Assembly (NCBI RefSeq): GCF_002099425.1
Contig: NW_018343954.1
Location: 20,669,501-20,733,500 of the forward strand
From: Phascolarctos cinereus
Taxonomy: Eukaryota > Chordata > Mammalia > Diprotodontia > Phascolarctidae
Direction: 5' to 3'
DNA: 64,000 bases
Under the pieces are notes generated by a model. The model did not search any database, was not told the origin of the DNA, and worked only from the letters and a program-made list of their open reading frames with translations. Below are positions 22,560 to 34,415 of this stretch, piece by piece. The translations under genes were made by a program, and so were the position numbers. Position 1 is the first letter of the stretch. Every line of letters begins with the position of its first letter.

Positions 22560-23450
22560 AACTATATTATTAATTTTATTTAACAGTTTTACTTCATTAT
22601 GAGGCCTCTCACAAAGTGAGAATAATCTATAAATTTTTGGAATGGGAAAACAAAATACAGTAATAAAACTGAAAAACGGATTAAGGAAAGAAAGTGAAAA
22701 AAGAGAATATATCTCTAAAATAGAGGTTGAGCTTCAGATTATGTGTGAGTAGAGCTAGATAAGGATTATCAGTTTCAAAGGAATGCATTGATATTGTTAA
22801 ATAAACCCAGGGGTATAAGAATGTAACTAATGATTATGAGCAAGAATTTGTCCTTCTCTGCCAAGCTATCTTTCAAGTAATGCATCCTCAGAGTCACACA
22901 TTATTTATTAGTGTAAATAACTGAGTTGACTTGATAAGGTCTTTTGTATGAGATTCCTAGAATCTTAGACTACCTGAGTTGAAATGTTGGAACACTATCA
23001 AGCCTTCCATTATTTTTCCCATACAGTAGGATTATTATAGTAACCCTTCTGAATACTGAATCTCAGAAAACCAATGAAAAGACCTCAAACCTTTTATAAA
23101 TCATGCATCATGGAAATAAGAATGGGCTGTTAACTCAGATAATAGCACCGGAGAATTCATAGGCATACAATATACTGTGTCAAATTTGATCTTTAAGAAA
23201 TATAGTAAAATGGAAGCACAATTTAGTGCTAGAGTCAGAAGGATAACCAAATTTAGATACCCACCACTTGTTTTGTTCATCCTTCATTGATTCTAATCTT
23301 TCTTTGGCTTCATGCCAGGAAAATGTTACTATCTATCTCTATGATGCAAAATTAGACCTTTGCTTAATAACACTAAGTAAGATAATGAGTTAGATTATCT
23401 CCAGTGTTTAGCTTAATCCCTGATACTGAGAGAGGCTTATTTTAATTATA
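22560..23450. other. Mostly unique DNA, with a faint MIR3-like piece
   Basis: Bases about 22960-23060 (cctagaatcttagactacctgagttg) faintly resemble a minus-strand MIR3 tail. The rest shows no gene or repeat that I can name. Confidence 0.35.
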
Positions 23451-23917
23451 TGTATTTTTTCCATCAGCAAAAATCTGCCTTCTCTCCGTATACCACCGCC
23501 CACTTCCCCAAGCACTCTGAGTCCTTCACCTCTGTATTAGTAGGTTGGTAGCTGGTTTCTCACTAGTCCTCTGGAACTGTGCCTTGTCAATATGGTGAAT
23601 ATTTCCCACAAGCTTCAATTCTTTAGGACTGCCTTGAACTTCATAATGACCCAGTAGCCTTATTATTGGGCAGTCTCATCATCCTTCAAGTAGAATCAAT
23701 ATTTGTATTCACATCTCATCAGTATTCTCTGCTCCTGTGATTGTACTCTGCTTGGAGAGTGGAGTCATGAACTGCAAAACTTCTATTTAGGGAAGAAGTT
23801 TGGGATAGTCATCTTATTTCTTATCAGGTGCATTTCTTTCAGACTTCCCAATTGAGAGCCCGCACCAGGTACCTTCCTCTTATATATTTTCAGTTTCATT
23901 TTGTGTTTTTTCTTCTC

Positions 23918-23928
23918 ACATTAGATTG
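23918..23928. repeat. Target-site duplication, left (SINE in L2)
   Basis: acattagattg, repeated exactly at 24157-24167. Confidence 0.88.
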
Positions 23929-24156
23929 TAGGGCAACCAGGAGTCCAGAGTCAGGAAGACCTGAGTTCAAAACTGGCCTCAGACACTTGCTAGCTATGTG
24001 ACCCTAGGAAGATCACTTAACCCTGTTTGCATCAGTTTTCTCATTTGTAAAATGACCTGGAGAAGGAAATTGCAAATCACTCCCGTATCTTTGCCAAGAA
24101 AACCCCAAATGATGTCTCTAAGAGTTGGACATGACTGAAACAATAAAACAACAATA
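23929..24156 (+). mobile_element. Mar-1-type CORE-SINE with RTE/BovB-like tail
   Basis: tRNA-like head (gaagacctgagttcaaaac), core (agctatgtgaccctagg, tctcatttgtaaaatg) and a tail atctttgccaagaaaacccc...gttggacatgactgaaaca. The tail shares gacatgactgaaa with the RTE 3' end at 59003. An 11-base target duplication flanks it. Confidence 0.87.
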
Positions 24157-24167
24157 ACATTAGATTG
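24157..24167. repeat. Target-site duplication, right (SINE in L2)
   Basis: Exact copy of 23918-23928. Confidence 0.88.
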
Positions 24168-24309
24168 CAACCAGCTTGAGGACAGGAACTATCTTTCTTT
24201 TAATTTGCACTTGTGTCCTCTGTGCTTGGCACAATGTCTGGAACATAGTAGATAGTTAATAAGTGTTTCCTGAGTGATCAGAGTTCCTAATTTTTAAAAA
24301 TTTCTTTGT

Positions 24310-24665
24310 CATGGCATTGATTATTCTCTCATTTCACTCTGCATCAGTTTATACAACTGTTCCCAGGTTGTTCTAAAGCCATACTTTCATCATTTCTTAT
24401 AGCAAAATAGAATTTAATCACATGTATCATAATTTGTTCTTCCATTCCTCTAATTTATTAGCACCACCCCAGATTCCCATTCTTTGCCACTTCAAAAAAC
24501 TGTAAATTTATTTTGTATACCTTTGGAGTTTGCTTGCTTAAAACTAATCCTTCTTTTCAACTTTCTTCCCACTTCTGCCTCCTTCCCTTTCCCTCCCATT
24601 TCCCTGTTGAGAGAAATGTATTTCTGTGCCCAACCCTCTGTGTGCGTCCTAATAAATGGTATACA
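24310..24665 (-). mobile_element. Old L1 fragment, internally rearranged
   Basis: Bases 24325-24500 match the ORF2 C-terminal region seen at 10700-10865 (tcactctgcatcag, catcatttcttatagcaaaatag, attctttgccac). Bases 24545-24650 instead look like the ORF1-ORF2 spacer (ccctttccctcccatttccc...atgtatttctgtgcccaac). ORF2 between them is missing. Confidence 0.6.
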
Positions 24666-24704
24666 AAAAGTGCTAGGGCATACCATATATGTGTAGAACT
24701 CCAA

Positions 24705-24790
24705 TTCATTAAACATTCGTTATGCACCTATTATTAGCAAGGCATTGTGCTAGATACTAGTAAAAAAATTTGTAAAAAAAGGTCGTTATG
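24705..24790 (+). mobile_element. Unresolved mammal-wide repeat fragment
   Basis: tatgcacctattattagcaaggcattgtgctagatactagt belongs to the 'cctactatgtgccaggcactgtgctaag' class also seen at 34300. I cannot say which family it is. Confidence 0.4.
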
Positions 24791-25866
24791 CCACTTATGC
24801 TCAGTATGTATATCTTAATTTCTCAGCCATTTAGTTGTTTCATGCACAATGCTTATTCTGTTCTGTAATTCTTGATCTTTTCTCCATTCATTTCACCCAC
24901 ATTTTTCCTATGTGAGCATCCCCTGACAATAGAGCAAAAAGCACAGTCTTTCCTTGGGACAAAGTGAGCATTTGATTAGCTGCTATTACTCATTTACATA
25001 TGAATAACTTGTAGCTATTTTAAAGGGAAAATCAGTTTAATATGTGGCACAGTATATTCTTAAGCATATTTGGTTCATGTCCAGGCTACAAATGCAACAA
25101 GACACTGCAGTAAGTGTAACTTGCCTTCTACAATGCATCCAATTTAAAGTAGTTTGGTTCTGTGAATGTTCTATCCACTTTAAGATGAAATCATCTTAAT
25201 TGTATCCTTTAAGGAAATAGCTTTTATGTAAAATATTTATGTTCTAGCCTCCTCTTGGTTTCCAAATACGCTATTCATAAAGGAGTTTTTTGTGTGCATG
25301 CTCCCATATGACCAGCAGAGAAGTTCAGAATTAGAAAATTGTGTTTCCTGCCAGCCTTGATATTCTGCCAGTGTGTTGCCAATAAATTCGGGTACTAAAG
25401 CTAATGTTATCCTGTTCTAGAATTACACTTTATTGTCTTTTGCAACAGTTGCCTAGGCATTAGTAGAATACATGACAGCATTTTGGGTGAGTGAATGAAT
25501 TTAAGCATCTTACCAGTCTATTTATTTCTTGCTTTGAATAATATGCATGTTGTTATTTTATGAAGAAAATAACAGCAGAATTTTGATAGTTGAAGACAGT
25601 ACATGTAGAATTCTTCAGAAAGAACCAAAGGTGATTTTCTACCTGTTAAAAAAGATAATTATTAATTTCAAAAAATCAGTTGCAATGCATTACATCAAAG
25701 TGCCAACAAACCGCTAGTAGAAAAAAAAGAAATTTTAGCTAACATTAAAAAATAAAACTTTACACTTCATGACTTAATTTTAATTATTTTTCATTTTGAA
25801 TTAGAGTATCATTATCCATGACAACAATGGCACATAAAATATGAAACCTTGGTCATTTTTTCTCTC
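24791..25866. other. Unique DNA, possible conserved non-coding sequence
   Basis: No transposon signature, no microsatellite and no long frame, with balanced composition around 24960-25460. Absence of repeats over about 1 kb is unusual in this window. That is the only evidence for interest; conservation cannot be judged here. Confidence 0.3.
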
Positions 25867-25867
25867 C

Positions 25868-25913
25868 TTCTTCTTCTTCTTCTTCTTCTTCTTCTTCTTC
25901 TTCTTCTTCTTCT
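25868..25913. repeat. (TTC)n microsatellite
   Basis: 15 TTC units, a polypyrimidine-polypurine mirror repeat. Confidence 0.97.
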
Positions 25914-25919
25914 TTTTTA

Positions 25920-26259
25920 GAAATGATTGAATTATGAGAAGTTCTTTTGCATTGTATAAGAATTTTACTTTAAAGGCCATGCACCATCATCATTCCCAAA
26001 GTAGCAGTAAGAAGAAAATGTAAACCTTTTAGTGTTCTAGCTTTAACGCATCAACTTATTGTACAGGTGATGCTGGAATAAGACAATGGGATAGAGAGTC
26101 CTAAGTGAAAGATAACTAACTCCTAGGTAATATTCTTTTATTTGCATAGTAGATACAGTATGACTTTGGGAACTATAATTAAATTAATATTATCACTGCT
26201 GAGAAGGTATGTCAGTCGATTGCCATATGACTCCAGTTCCTTTCCATATGGCTTGCTAT
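25920..26259. other. Unique DNA
   Basis: Nothing recognisable. Confidence 0.4.
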
Positions 26260-26405
26260 TCCCAAACACTCTTTTTTGGCCACAACATTCTTATATGTGT
26301 TATCTTCACCTATAAGAAGGTAAGCACTCTGAGGGCATAGACTATCTTGCTTTTCATTTTTACATTAGTAATGCTTAACACAATGCATGGAATATGTATA
26401 AGCAG
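26260..26405 (+). mobile_element. L2 LINE 3' end fragment
   Basis: aaggtaagcactctgagggcatagactatcttg...aatgcttaacacaatgcatgg follows the L2 3' UTR pattern (gtaagctccatgagggcagggac...cagtgcctgg). Confidence 0.6.
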
Positions 26406-26454
26406 AACTTTTCCTTCCTCCCTTCAATCGTTTTGCTGCAGATCTTGATATGAG

Positions 26455-26705
26455 GGCAGGCAGTACAATGGGTAGAAGGCTAGCCTTGAATTAGGAAGAC
26501 CTGTGTTCAAACTCCATATCTGGCACAAACTAATTGTGTAAATGAGAATAAATATTTAGCCTCTCAGTGCTATAGGCTCTAAGTACCTTTATAAGACTTG
26601 AAGTTGCATAAAAGGTGCCAACCTACATGTGTGGAAAGAAGTATTTCCCCTAGAAGTTTCCTATTTCAATGAAATCACATATCCAGATTCTAATCTCTCA
26701 CCTGT
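26455..26705 (+). mobile_element. Unnamed tRNA-derived SINE
   Basis: gaaggctagccttgaattaggaagacctgtgttcaaac is a tRNA-derived SINE head. It continues tcagtgctataggctctaag...gaagttgcataaaaggtgcc and ttcaatgaaatcacat. It shares its middle with 8895-9065. Confidence 0.65.
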
Positions 26706-27224
26706 ACCATAAGAGTTTTGTCTATTTATAGTCAATATTAAAATGCCTTTGCATTCCCTGACCAAATACCCTCTGATTGATTGAAGAGGTTACCTAATTA
26801 GTGTGTTGTATGTCAAGGGAAATTAGCAAGGTGAAGACAATGTCCTCCACCACTTGAAATGCCTTCCCCCCTTACCAACACATTAGTTGACTGGTTACTT
26901 TTTTTTTCTTGGCAGCACATACCACCAAATAATTATTTCATCAGGACAGATTACAAGAAAATGGAATGATATGAAGCTAATGCATCAGTGTGGAATGTTT
27001 AAGGATCTGGGGTCATTTCTACTGACACTTAGATACTACTTTAAAATTTACAAAACAGTTTCACCAGAAAAATGCTACAAATATCACCTCAGATGAGGAA
27101 ACTGAGGTTCAAAGATACTGAGTAATTTGATTAAATTCCTGACAGTAAGGTCACCATATAACAATGTATTTCTATTAGATTTATTCACGTTAAGCATCTT
27201 TTACTAGATACATTCTTATTTACT

Positions 27225-27426
27225 ACACACATATGCACTTATGTATGTGTGTGTATATATATGTACATATATACACACATATATGAAGGCATCTCTATAT
27301 ATGTATATATGTATACTCTATATACATGTATGTGTGTATGTGTGTGTATTGTGTGTATATGTGTATATATGTATATATATGTGTGTGTATATATACATAT
27401 ACATATACACACATACACACACACAT
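27225..27426. repeat. (TATATG)n/(CA)n complex microsatellite
   Basis: Alternating TA, TG and CA units. The open frames on both strands are low-complexity artefacts. Confidence 0.93.
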
Positions 27427-27429
27427 TGA

Positions 27430-28855
27430 AGAGGACCATGTCATTTAGTCAATAATGCATTTATTTAGAGAGTTCCTATTGTGTACCAGGTTTTGTAGTA
27501 AATTGAATATAAAGAAGATTGAAGTTATGATTACTTTATTGGAGGGCCTTATGTTTGGGGGAAGAAGAAATGAAGAGTTATGATAATCCAAGTGATGAAG
27601 AGTTGCCAATAGAAAAGGATGTTAGCTATAGCTAAGCCAATTTAATTGCTGGAAAGCCTTACTTTATGCAGTAGTTGTGTTTCTGAAACACTGTACCATC
27701 TTCCTGGGTGCATCTTTGTTTTTTTGGTCCAACTAAAATGTATGCTTAATACATCAAAGAAGCTTGCTACTTAAAGGAATTCTACCTTACACAAATCATA
27801 TTCTTCCTATAATTTTTCTTTTAAATCCAGATTTTCCAATGTCTGTTTCCCTACAGTGAGATATTTTTATAAAATGTACATGGGGAAAATCAGAGCTCAA
27901 GACATTACTATTCATGGTTCTTTTTTCTGAAAACATACTAGGCTATGGAGTCTGAGAGGTGGGTAGCAAGATGATACTGAATATCAATTGCATTATGCCT
28001 CCATCCTTGTTCTTAGATCAAATAAAAGGCTTAATAAATTGTGGTTTGTAAAGTTGTTTGAACTAATAAAAAATTAGACAAGAAAGGCTAAGTAGTAGTA
28101 TGGAGAGCAACACAAATTATGGTTTTATGACTTGCAATTGTAATTATTTATTTAAAGTCTGTTCTCTAAACTGGTCAAAGGAAATGAAGCCAAGAGTTTT
28201 AATACATGGTACCATTAAGCCTGACTAAGATAAGCTTGCAGAGGATAAGTAATTTTAGTATAATAGAAGGTAAACTATCCATGAATTTAAAATGGCACCT
28301 TTCTTTACCTATATATTTTCAATAGTTATTTTATGATTTACACAATTAATAGCTGTTTATTCTACTTTTTAGTTTGGGTGAAGAATGTGATAATACATAT
28401 ATTAAAATTATAAACATAAAAATTGTGAGAAATTGCCAGTATTGAAATAAGGCCAATATAGTAAGCTGTATTTTATGCAGAATTGTCAAGGTTCAAAATA
28501 CAATGGCTAGTTAGATATTCCATTAAGTAGCATCACCTATATTGTATATGGATTATTAATTGCTAAATAATAATCCAATAAAATATACATTACAAGTTAT
28601 ATTTAACAGAATTTAATAACTGATTATAAGGTACATCTTGCTGAGAGTGGCTCTGAATTGTTCATGATTAATATTTTGTTCTAAAGGACTGTGGTTTGGA
28701 AATTGGTTTAAGATTTGGCTTAATCTGTCCTGATGGCATCTGTTTCCTACTAACAGTCCTATTTATAGATTCCTCATGTAATTACTTTTCCACTCCAGGC
28801 TGTAATTATTCATAATAAATAACCTAACAAAGTGTTTCTAAAGTGTGTGCCTTGG
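27430..28855. other. Unique AT-rich DNA
   Basis: No repeat family or coding frame is evident. Bases 28640-28830 contain several TAAT-core words (gtaattactt, gtaattattcataataaataac), the kind of composition often seen in non-coding enhancers. This is only suggestive. Confidence 0.35.
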
Positions 28856-28857
28856 TG

Positions 28858-28908
28858 GCATCATCATCATCATCATCATCATCACCACCACCACCACCAC
28901 CATCATCA
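28858..28908. repeat. (CAT)n-(CAC)n-(CAT)n microsatellite
   Basis: CAT units change to CAC in the middle. Confidence 0.95.
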
Positions 28909-29199
28909 CAACTCACAACAACATTTATATAGCATTATAAAGTCAGGAAAGAATATACACACTCTCTCTATATATACATATTCACACATATACACATATG
29001 TCTAATTTGAATTACTATGAAGTATGACATGTTTCTCACTTGTGTCACATGAGTTTCATTACATGTACTGTGAAATTTTGGACATTATGTTATTTCATAT
29101 AATAGTTGCTCTCTGCAGATGAAGATGCTCTTTGTGCCTGCATGATGTTCTTCATTTTGACTTGTGCTTATTGGTGATTACCCATTATTCTTGGCAACT

Positions 29200-29647
29200 T
29201 TGCCACAGTGGACAGTCTTGAAGATTGGTATATTCTAAGTTAACTGTCACCTGCCAATATTTTTATCCCTTCATTACTCTCTAGGCTGTATTTTTGACTC
29301 CGAAATTTGGCATTCCACAGAAACCTCTTCTTCCTGGAAGTTCACTCAATACTTGTACTTCTCACACTGGAAGTCCACTTTGCCCTATGGCCTTGGTCTC
29401 TGATTGGCTAGTTCCTCTCTCTGCTTTTGTTTAAAGACTATACCCAGGCCAACCTCGTACACATTTCTCTCCAAGCTGTATTCCTGATTCTGGAATTTCT
29501 GTACCTCAGTCTCCCATGCATGTACTCTAAACTTCCCTATGCTTCTTCTACTTCTTTTCACATTTTGCCTTCCAATATTAAAATGTAAGCTCCTTGAGGG
29601 TGAGGATGTCTTTGTTTTTTAAGTATTCTTGTTGCTTAGCACAATGG

Positions 29648-29688
<41 letters not shown>

Positions 29689-29920
29689 GCACACACACAT
29701 ACATGCATTTATAAATTTTTGTTGAATTGGTTTGACTCCATTCCCCCTTCCACATCAGCAGAATCCTCTCTCATCACAAAAAGTACAGTGAAACAAAACA
29801 AACTGACAAGTTGATGATGTTTAACAACGTAAACTTAATCCTATCCTTTTAGCACAGTGCCTGGCACATGTAGTCACTTAATAAATGTTTACTGACTGGC
29901 TGACTATTTGAGCAATTCTC
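29200..29920 (+). mobile_element. L2 LINE 3' end, interrupted by (CA)n
   Basis: Bases 29578-29648 (aaaatgtaagctccttgagggtgaggatgtc...cttagcacaatggct) and 29850-29910 (agcacagtgcctggcacatgtagtcacttaataaatg) are L2-type 3' ends. The left part (29270-29560) is C- and T-rich, as in the L2 3' UTR. These may be two copies and not one. Confidence 0.6.
29649..29705. repeat. (CA)n microsatellite
   Basis: CA units with two CACG interruptions. Confidence 0.95.
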
Positions 29921-29929
29921 TGTTGATGG

Positions 29930-30334
29930 GAGAAAAAATAAGGTTTTATCATAAACTTGGTGAAGTCAAGATCAGCTATGGTGTTTGATTTTATTATCTG
30001 ATCTTATTTGATCTTACCTTTTCATTATTTTGGTCATCCTGCACATTGCTTCCTTTCAAAAGTGTTTACTTACTCTGCATCCACTCATACATGCCTCACA
30101 TATTTCTGAGTCCCTTACATTGTAAGTTAATATTTTGAATGAATCCTTAATATCTGGTTTGCTTGTAACATGTCTTAATAAAAGCAAATGCTGAACATGC
30201 AAATAAAAAACTCATTCTAGTTATTTGAACTTTTCAGTTAATGAGCCTGTAAGATAAATGTGACTTCATTGTATTCATTTATTATATTAACATAATAATT
30301 TTGAAATTATTAGGTCACTTTCTTTTTGCTTTAC
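29930..30334. other. Unique DNA
   Basis: Nothing recognisable. Confidence 0.4.
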
Positions 30335-30480
30335 ACACACTACATTTATCTATATGTGCATGTGTATACATATCTATGTACATATATACTATACTTACAT
30401 TTATATGTGTATGCATGTTTATACATGTATGTGCATAAACACATATATACATGTATTCAAACACATATACAAATATATCC
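30335..30480. repeat. (TATG/CATA)n degenerate microsatellite
   Basis: TATGTGCATG- and CATATA-type units. The open frame here is low complexity. Confidence 0.8.
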
Positions 30481-31650
30481 TTAAGAAAGTATTGGTATTG
30501 GTACTTGAGTTAATAATAGTAAAGGACATAGTTAAGTAGACCAAATGGCATGTTCCCTTCCCATTTTTATCCTACTCTTACTTTTTCTTACAAGATGGCT
30601 GTGTGACTCATCTTACTTGAATGTTTGGTGGAGAATAAGGGCCAGTGACTCACTAAAATTTTCAATTAAGTATTATTACCACAATTGATTTTCAGTTATT
30701 CATAGACAGTGGATCAGCTTTGTGGATAATTTACTAAGTAAAACATCAAGATATATCTATGACATCATCAATGCAAGTCCTCTTTTTGACAAAGCAGATT
30801 GTGTGCCTGGGGACCTCTTTTCAGCATTACATCTTTATATAATTGAAGTAAATCCTTAATTTTACATAGATGGTAATACAAATAAATATGCAACGTTTTT
30901 CCAGTCCAAGTTCATGGACTACTCTGAAATCTACCTGTGGAACAAAGCAAGTTTAAGTTTTCCTTCAATAAGAGCAGCTATGTTTGTTGAAATTCTCCGT
31001 TCATTCATAGTCTGACATGTTTTGAGTTAAATACTTTCATTGTACTAAGGCAAGTTTTGTTTATTTACTTTTGATACACACAGCATACTATGCATTCTGA
31101 ATAAGTAAAAGATTTATTCAACACTCTTATTTGTGTTTTCTTTTAGCTGAAGTAACCACCAAAATTTTGTTACATACTTAGTGAAATTTGTGCCACACAA
31201 TTGACCTGCGGCCCACACTTAGAGAACCGTCTTGTTAGTGCATATATACTGGGATAGAGAAGTAAGAACAAATGCACTTAACCTTTTTCTGAATTCTCAG
31301 ATCCAGACAGGCTTATCACTGGCTAGCCTAAATAGCAGAAGGTGATGTGCTGCAGTAGAAAAGTGTACTGGGTATCGAATAAGCTTTGCAACCCACTGCT
31401 ACTAGAAATTTTATACAGAGGCTCACTCTCTCTTCCCAGAGTCATCAAAGTCCAGAGGCAAGATAAAAGTAAGGTGACTCAAAAGAATGCAAGGATGCAG
31501 TGGATGACCTTAGTGTCTTTAATATCTGACCAACCCCTAAGCACTCCACAGTGCCTGCTTCAGCTAGCTTCATTTCTGTTTGGAACAAATTGTTCTTATC
31601 TTCCCATTCTGCTAGCGGAAGTCTTCATATTCTTGATATAGACATCCCTT
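30481..31650. other. Mostly unique DNA
   Basis: No clear gene. The open frame 31342-31641 (99 codons) has no domain that I recognise and ends beside a CA repeat, so I do not call it a gene. Confidence 0.4.
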
Positions 31651-31651
31651 T

Positions 31652-31830
31652 AAACACACACACACACACACACATACACACACATGTTTACACACACAAC
31701 ACATATGTGGTTACACATTTTACAATACTTATACATATATGTATTGTGTATATATACATATATATACACACATGCATACATATATATGTACATACACATG
31801 CATACATATATATATAGTACATACACATAA
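31652..31830. repeat. (CA)n/(TATATG)n microsatellite
   Basis: CA run, then ATAC/TATA units. Confidence 0.92.
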
Positions 31831-32160
31831 ACTCAAATACTTTGTTCCAATGTTTTTAGAGTATTTTCTTCCCTAAAGAGTCTGTACTGCTTTTCATGTT
31901 CTTAAAAGCAAATTATTAAATACAGATATAATCTAGGAGATTTTTTTTTTGCTGCCTTGGCTCACTGAACTTCCCATGGGCCTAAGATAATCCAGAATTG
32001 GGCTATAGGAGAGGTAGGTGGAGCAAATTTTGGTATTTTTCAGCAGAAAACAAAAATAACAACAAAAACCTTCCCCGGCATTGTACTAATATCTATTCCT
32101 AAAAAGATAAAAAGAATATTTGTAGCTTGCACACCTTAAAGCTTCATATGAATGTTATAT
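31831..32160. other. Unique DNA
   Basis: Nothing recognisable. Confidence 0.4.
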
Positions 32161-32161
32161 A

Positions 32162-32213
32162 GTAGTAATAGTAGTAGTAGCAGTATTACTAGTGATAGTA
32201 GGAGCAGTAGTGG

Positions 32214-32244
<31 letters not shown>

Positions 32245-32245
32245 G
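32162..32245. repeat. (GTA)n to (GTG)n microsatellite
   Basis: Imperfect AGT/GTA units followed by about ten GTG units. The poly-valine frame over it is an artefact. Confidence 0.93.
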
Positions 32246-32386
32246 AAAGGAACAGGACTAACATTTGTAGTCTCTTTAGCACTGGAAATCATATGTTTTA
32301 GTGCCATTCATTGGGCACTGCCAAGTAGAACACAAGTTGCCTCACACAGTCATGGTCAGTGTTGTTCAGGAACTAAAGAGCTGCCA

Positions 32387-32632
32387 TGATTATTGTTGCT
32401 GTTGAGTCATTTACAGTCAAGTCCAATGCTTTATGACTGTATTTGGGATTTTCTTGGCAAAGATACTCCAATGGTTTGCCATTTCCTTCTCTACCTCATT
32501 ATATAGATTAGAAAACTGAAGCACACAGGGTTATGTGACTTGCCTAGAATTTGAGGCCAGATTTGAACTCAGGAAGATGAGTTTTCATCACTCCTGTCCT
32601 AACATTCTATCCACTGCACCATGTAAATCCAC
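32387..32632 (-). mobile_element. Mar-1-type CORE-SINE with RTE-like tail
   Basis: On the plus strand it runs tail first: gggattttcttggcaaagatactccaatggtttgccatttcc, then gaaaactgaagcaca (core), then gatttgaactcaggaag and ctatccactgcaccatg (tRNA-like head). Confidence 0.85.
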
Positions 32633-32834
32633 ACACACTGACACATTTTTTTTTGTGAAGATATAAAACTATTACTCTTTAAAAAAAATAAAGAGTTTTG
32701 GGCAATATAAATATTTTGCAATATATTTCATATATTTTATGCAATACATTTATATGCTATTTCTTATAATCTAACACATACATTATTACTAATACACATG
32801 CTAATACACATGTCAACTGTATAATTTCAAATAG

Positions 32835-33085
32835 TTCATAGGACAATAGATTTGGAAATGGAAGGGATATTCAAGATCATCTGTTCAAACACTTTAATTT
32901 TATACTCAAAAAATGTGAGGAAAATAGTCACTCCCATCTTATGGTTGACTAAACTGAGATTCAGTGACTTACATGATGAATTTAAAGCTGTAAGTAACCA
33001 TAGAAGTAACTGAGTACAACTTCTCCACTTTACAGGAAGTGCTAGATGTGAAACTGGAATCCAAGACTTCTGATGCTTGGTCCAG
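32835..33085 (-). mobile_element. MIR3-type SINE relic
   Basis: gatttggaaatggaagggatattcaagatcatctgttcaaac is the reverse complement of the L3-like SINE tail. It is followed by gactaaactgagattcagtgac (core) and a degraded head. Confidence 0.6.
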
Positions 33086-33089
33086 CATA

Positions 33090-34295
33090 TTTTTTTTAAA
33101 TAGAAGAGAAATAAAGGAAAAGAGAGGGAGAGAGGATGAGTCAGAAGGAAAAGGGGTAAAATAGAAAGTAGTAGAAAGAAAGGGGGAAAAGAGAATAAGG
33201 CATAAAGATTGTGGTGGGGGAGAGGCCTATAAAAATGTTGTACAGACTCCTCTCCTAGCTCCCCCTACTAGGTATAACAAGTTAATGGGGGTATACCCCT
33301 GAATAATCAAACAGGCCTAAGGTATTGTTGCAACTTTTGTCAGTGCACAGCTAGGGCTTGTTTTGTGGATCAGGGTGATTGACTTCTATTCTCCCCCACA
33401 GCCAAAGCATGCCCTGGATGTTCTGGCTGACCTTTATGCCAATGCCTCATTTCCTCCATATGAGAGATAAAAGGCAGCTTCTTGTTTCTTTTCTGAAAAT
33501 ATGTTCCCTAACATCCCTTTTTCCCTGAAAGAAGTTTTGTATTAGTCATCCAAAAAGTGATAGAGAGGACAGCCCACTGACTTTGTTTATTGCCTTCTTA
33601 CTCAACCTGATTCTTCATTTTAAATCTGAAAGCTAATCAATACCCTGGGATGTGCTCCAGGTGTATTTTTAAGAAAGCAAAGCAATGAATGTGAGAGTGC
33701 CTGAAGTAAAAAAAAAAGTGCTCATCAGTACATTTCAGTGACATTGGCAGCTGAATAGATGCCTTCTGAGCACACCAAACATTCCTGAGGCTGTGAGCCC
33801 AATAGGGCAATTATGCTTTGCACAATTCTGGACTTTTATCTTCATAAACCATGAAAGGGTCATATGAATATCTTGTCAGTTTTTCTGACAACATACTTTT
33901 TCTTACTTATGTACGGAGCTGATTCTCTACTACAAGGTAACTACTTAGCACAGTGAAGTTTCTCAAAGCATTAAATTTATTCTTAGGGAATAATTTATGT
34001 AGCAGGGGCTACAAATCTCATGTTCTACTGGGCTGATTTCACTCCTTTTTTAACTTTGAAGGAAAAGAAATGCTATTTTATTTCACTGGAACTTCAGGGT
34101 AGGGAAAGTAGGTCTTTATTTACTGTCAAAACATCTGGGTTCAGATGATGCCTCTAAATACACTAGCTATATGATCTTTGACAAGTGACAAATGACAAAT
34201 GACAAATATTCTTTGTCTATAAAAATGGGTTGATATTTTCTCCACTGTGAGGGTGATCTGAAGTTAGAACAGGGGACATACCTTTTGTAGTTTCA
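33090..34295. other. Unique DNA with a purine-rich start
   Basis: Bases 33105-33225 are strongly purine-rich (GAAAG/GGAGAG). The remainder has no named repeat. A small tandem tgacaaatgacaaatgacaaa sits at about 34185-34206. Confidence 0.45.
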
Positions 34296-34299
34296 CTTT

Positions 34300-34415
34300 C
34301 CAAGTATTAAGTACCTACCATATATCAGGCACTACCCTTGGTACTGGGGATACAACGCAAAAAACAAATAAAAAATTGAACCCTCAAAGAGCTTTCATGG
34401 TATTGGAGTCTTTTT
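34300..34415 (+). mobile_element. Unresolved mammal-wide repeat fragment
   Basis: attaagtacctaccatatatcaggcactacccttggtactggggatacaacgc, then ccctcaaagagctt. A common mammalian interspersed pattern, also present at 24705. Family not determined. Confidence 0.5.

Larger units (their letters stand above)
23700..24290 (+). mobile_element. L2 LINE 3' end, split by a SINE
   Basis: The 3' UTR of L2 is recognisable after the SINE: cattagattgcaaccagcttgaggacaggaactatc, then gtgcttggcacaatgtctgg, then agtagatagttaataagtg. It resumes directly after the second copy of an 11-base duplication, so one L2 is interrupted by the insertion at 23929-24156. The left limit is a guess. Confidence 0.65.

Noticed and set aside
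25868-28908. Short tandem arrays considered as CRISPR or satellite
   Set aside because: Units are 3 bases long without unique spacers. They are ordinary microsatellites.
31342-31641. 99-codon plus-strand frame
   Set aside because: No domain, no codon bias and no splice or poly(A) context. A frame of this length is expected by chance in 64 kb.
32192-32389. Poly-valine 'membrane protein' frame
   Set aside because: Translation of a (GTG)n microsatellite.
33090-34295. Search for retroviral LTRs or internal genes in the non-L1 stretches
   Set aside because: No pair of terminal repeats, primer-binding-site pattern or retroviral protein motif was seen anywhere in the window. The reverse-transcriptase remains that I found are all LINE-type.
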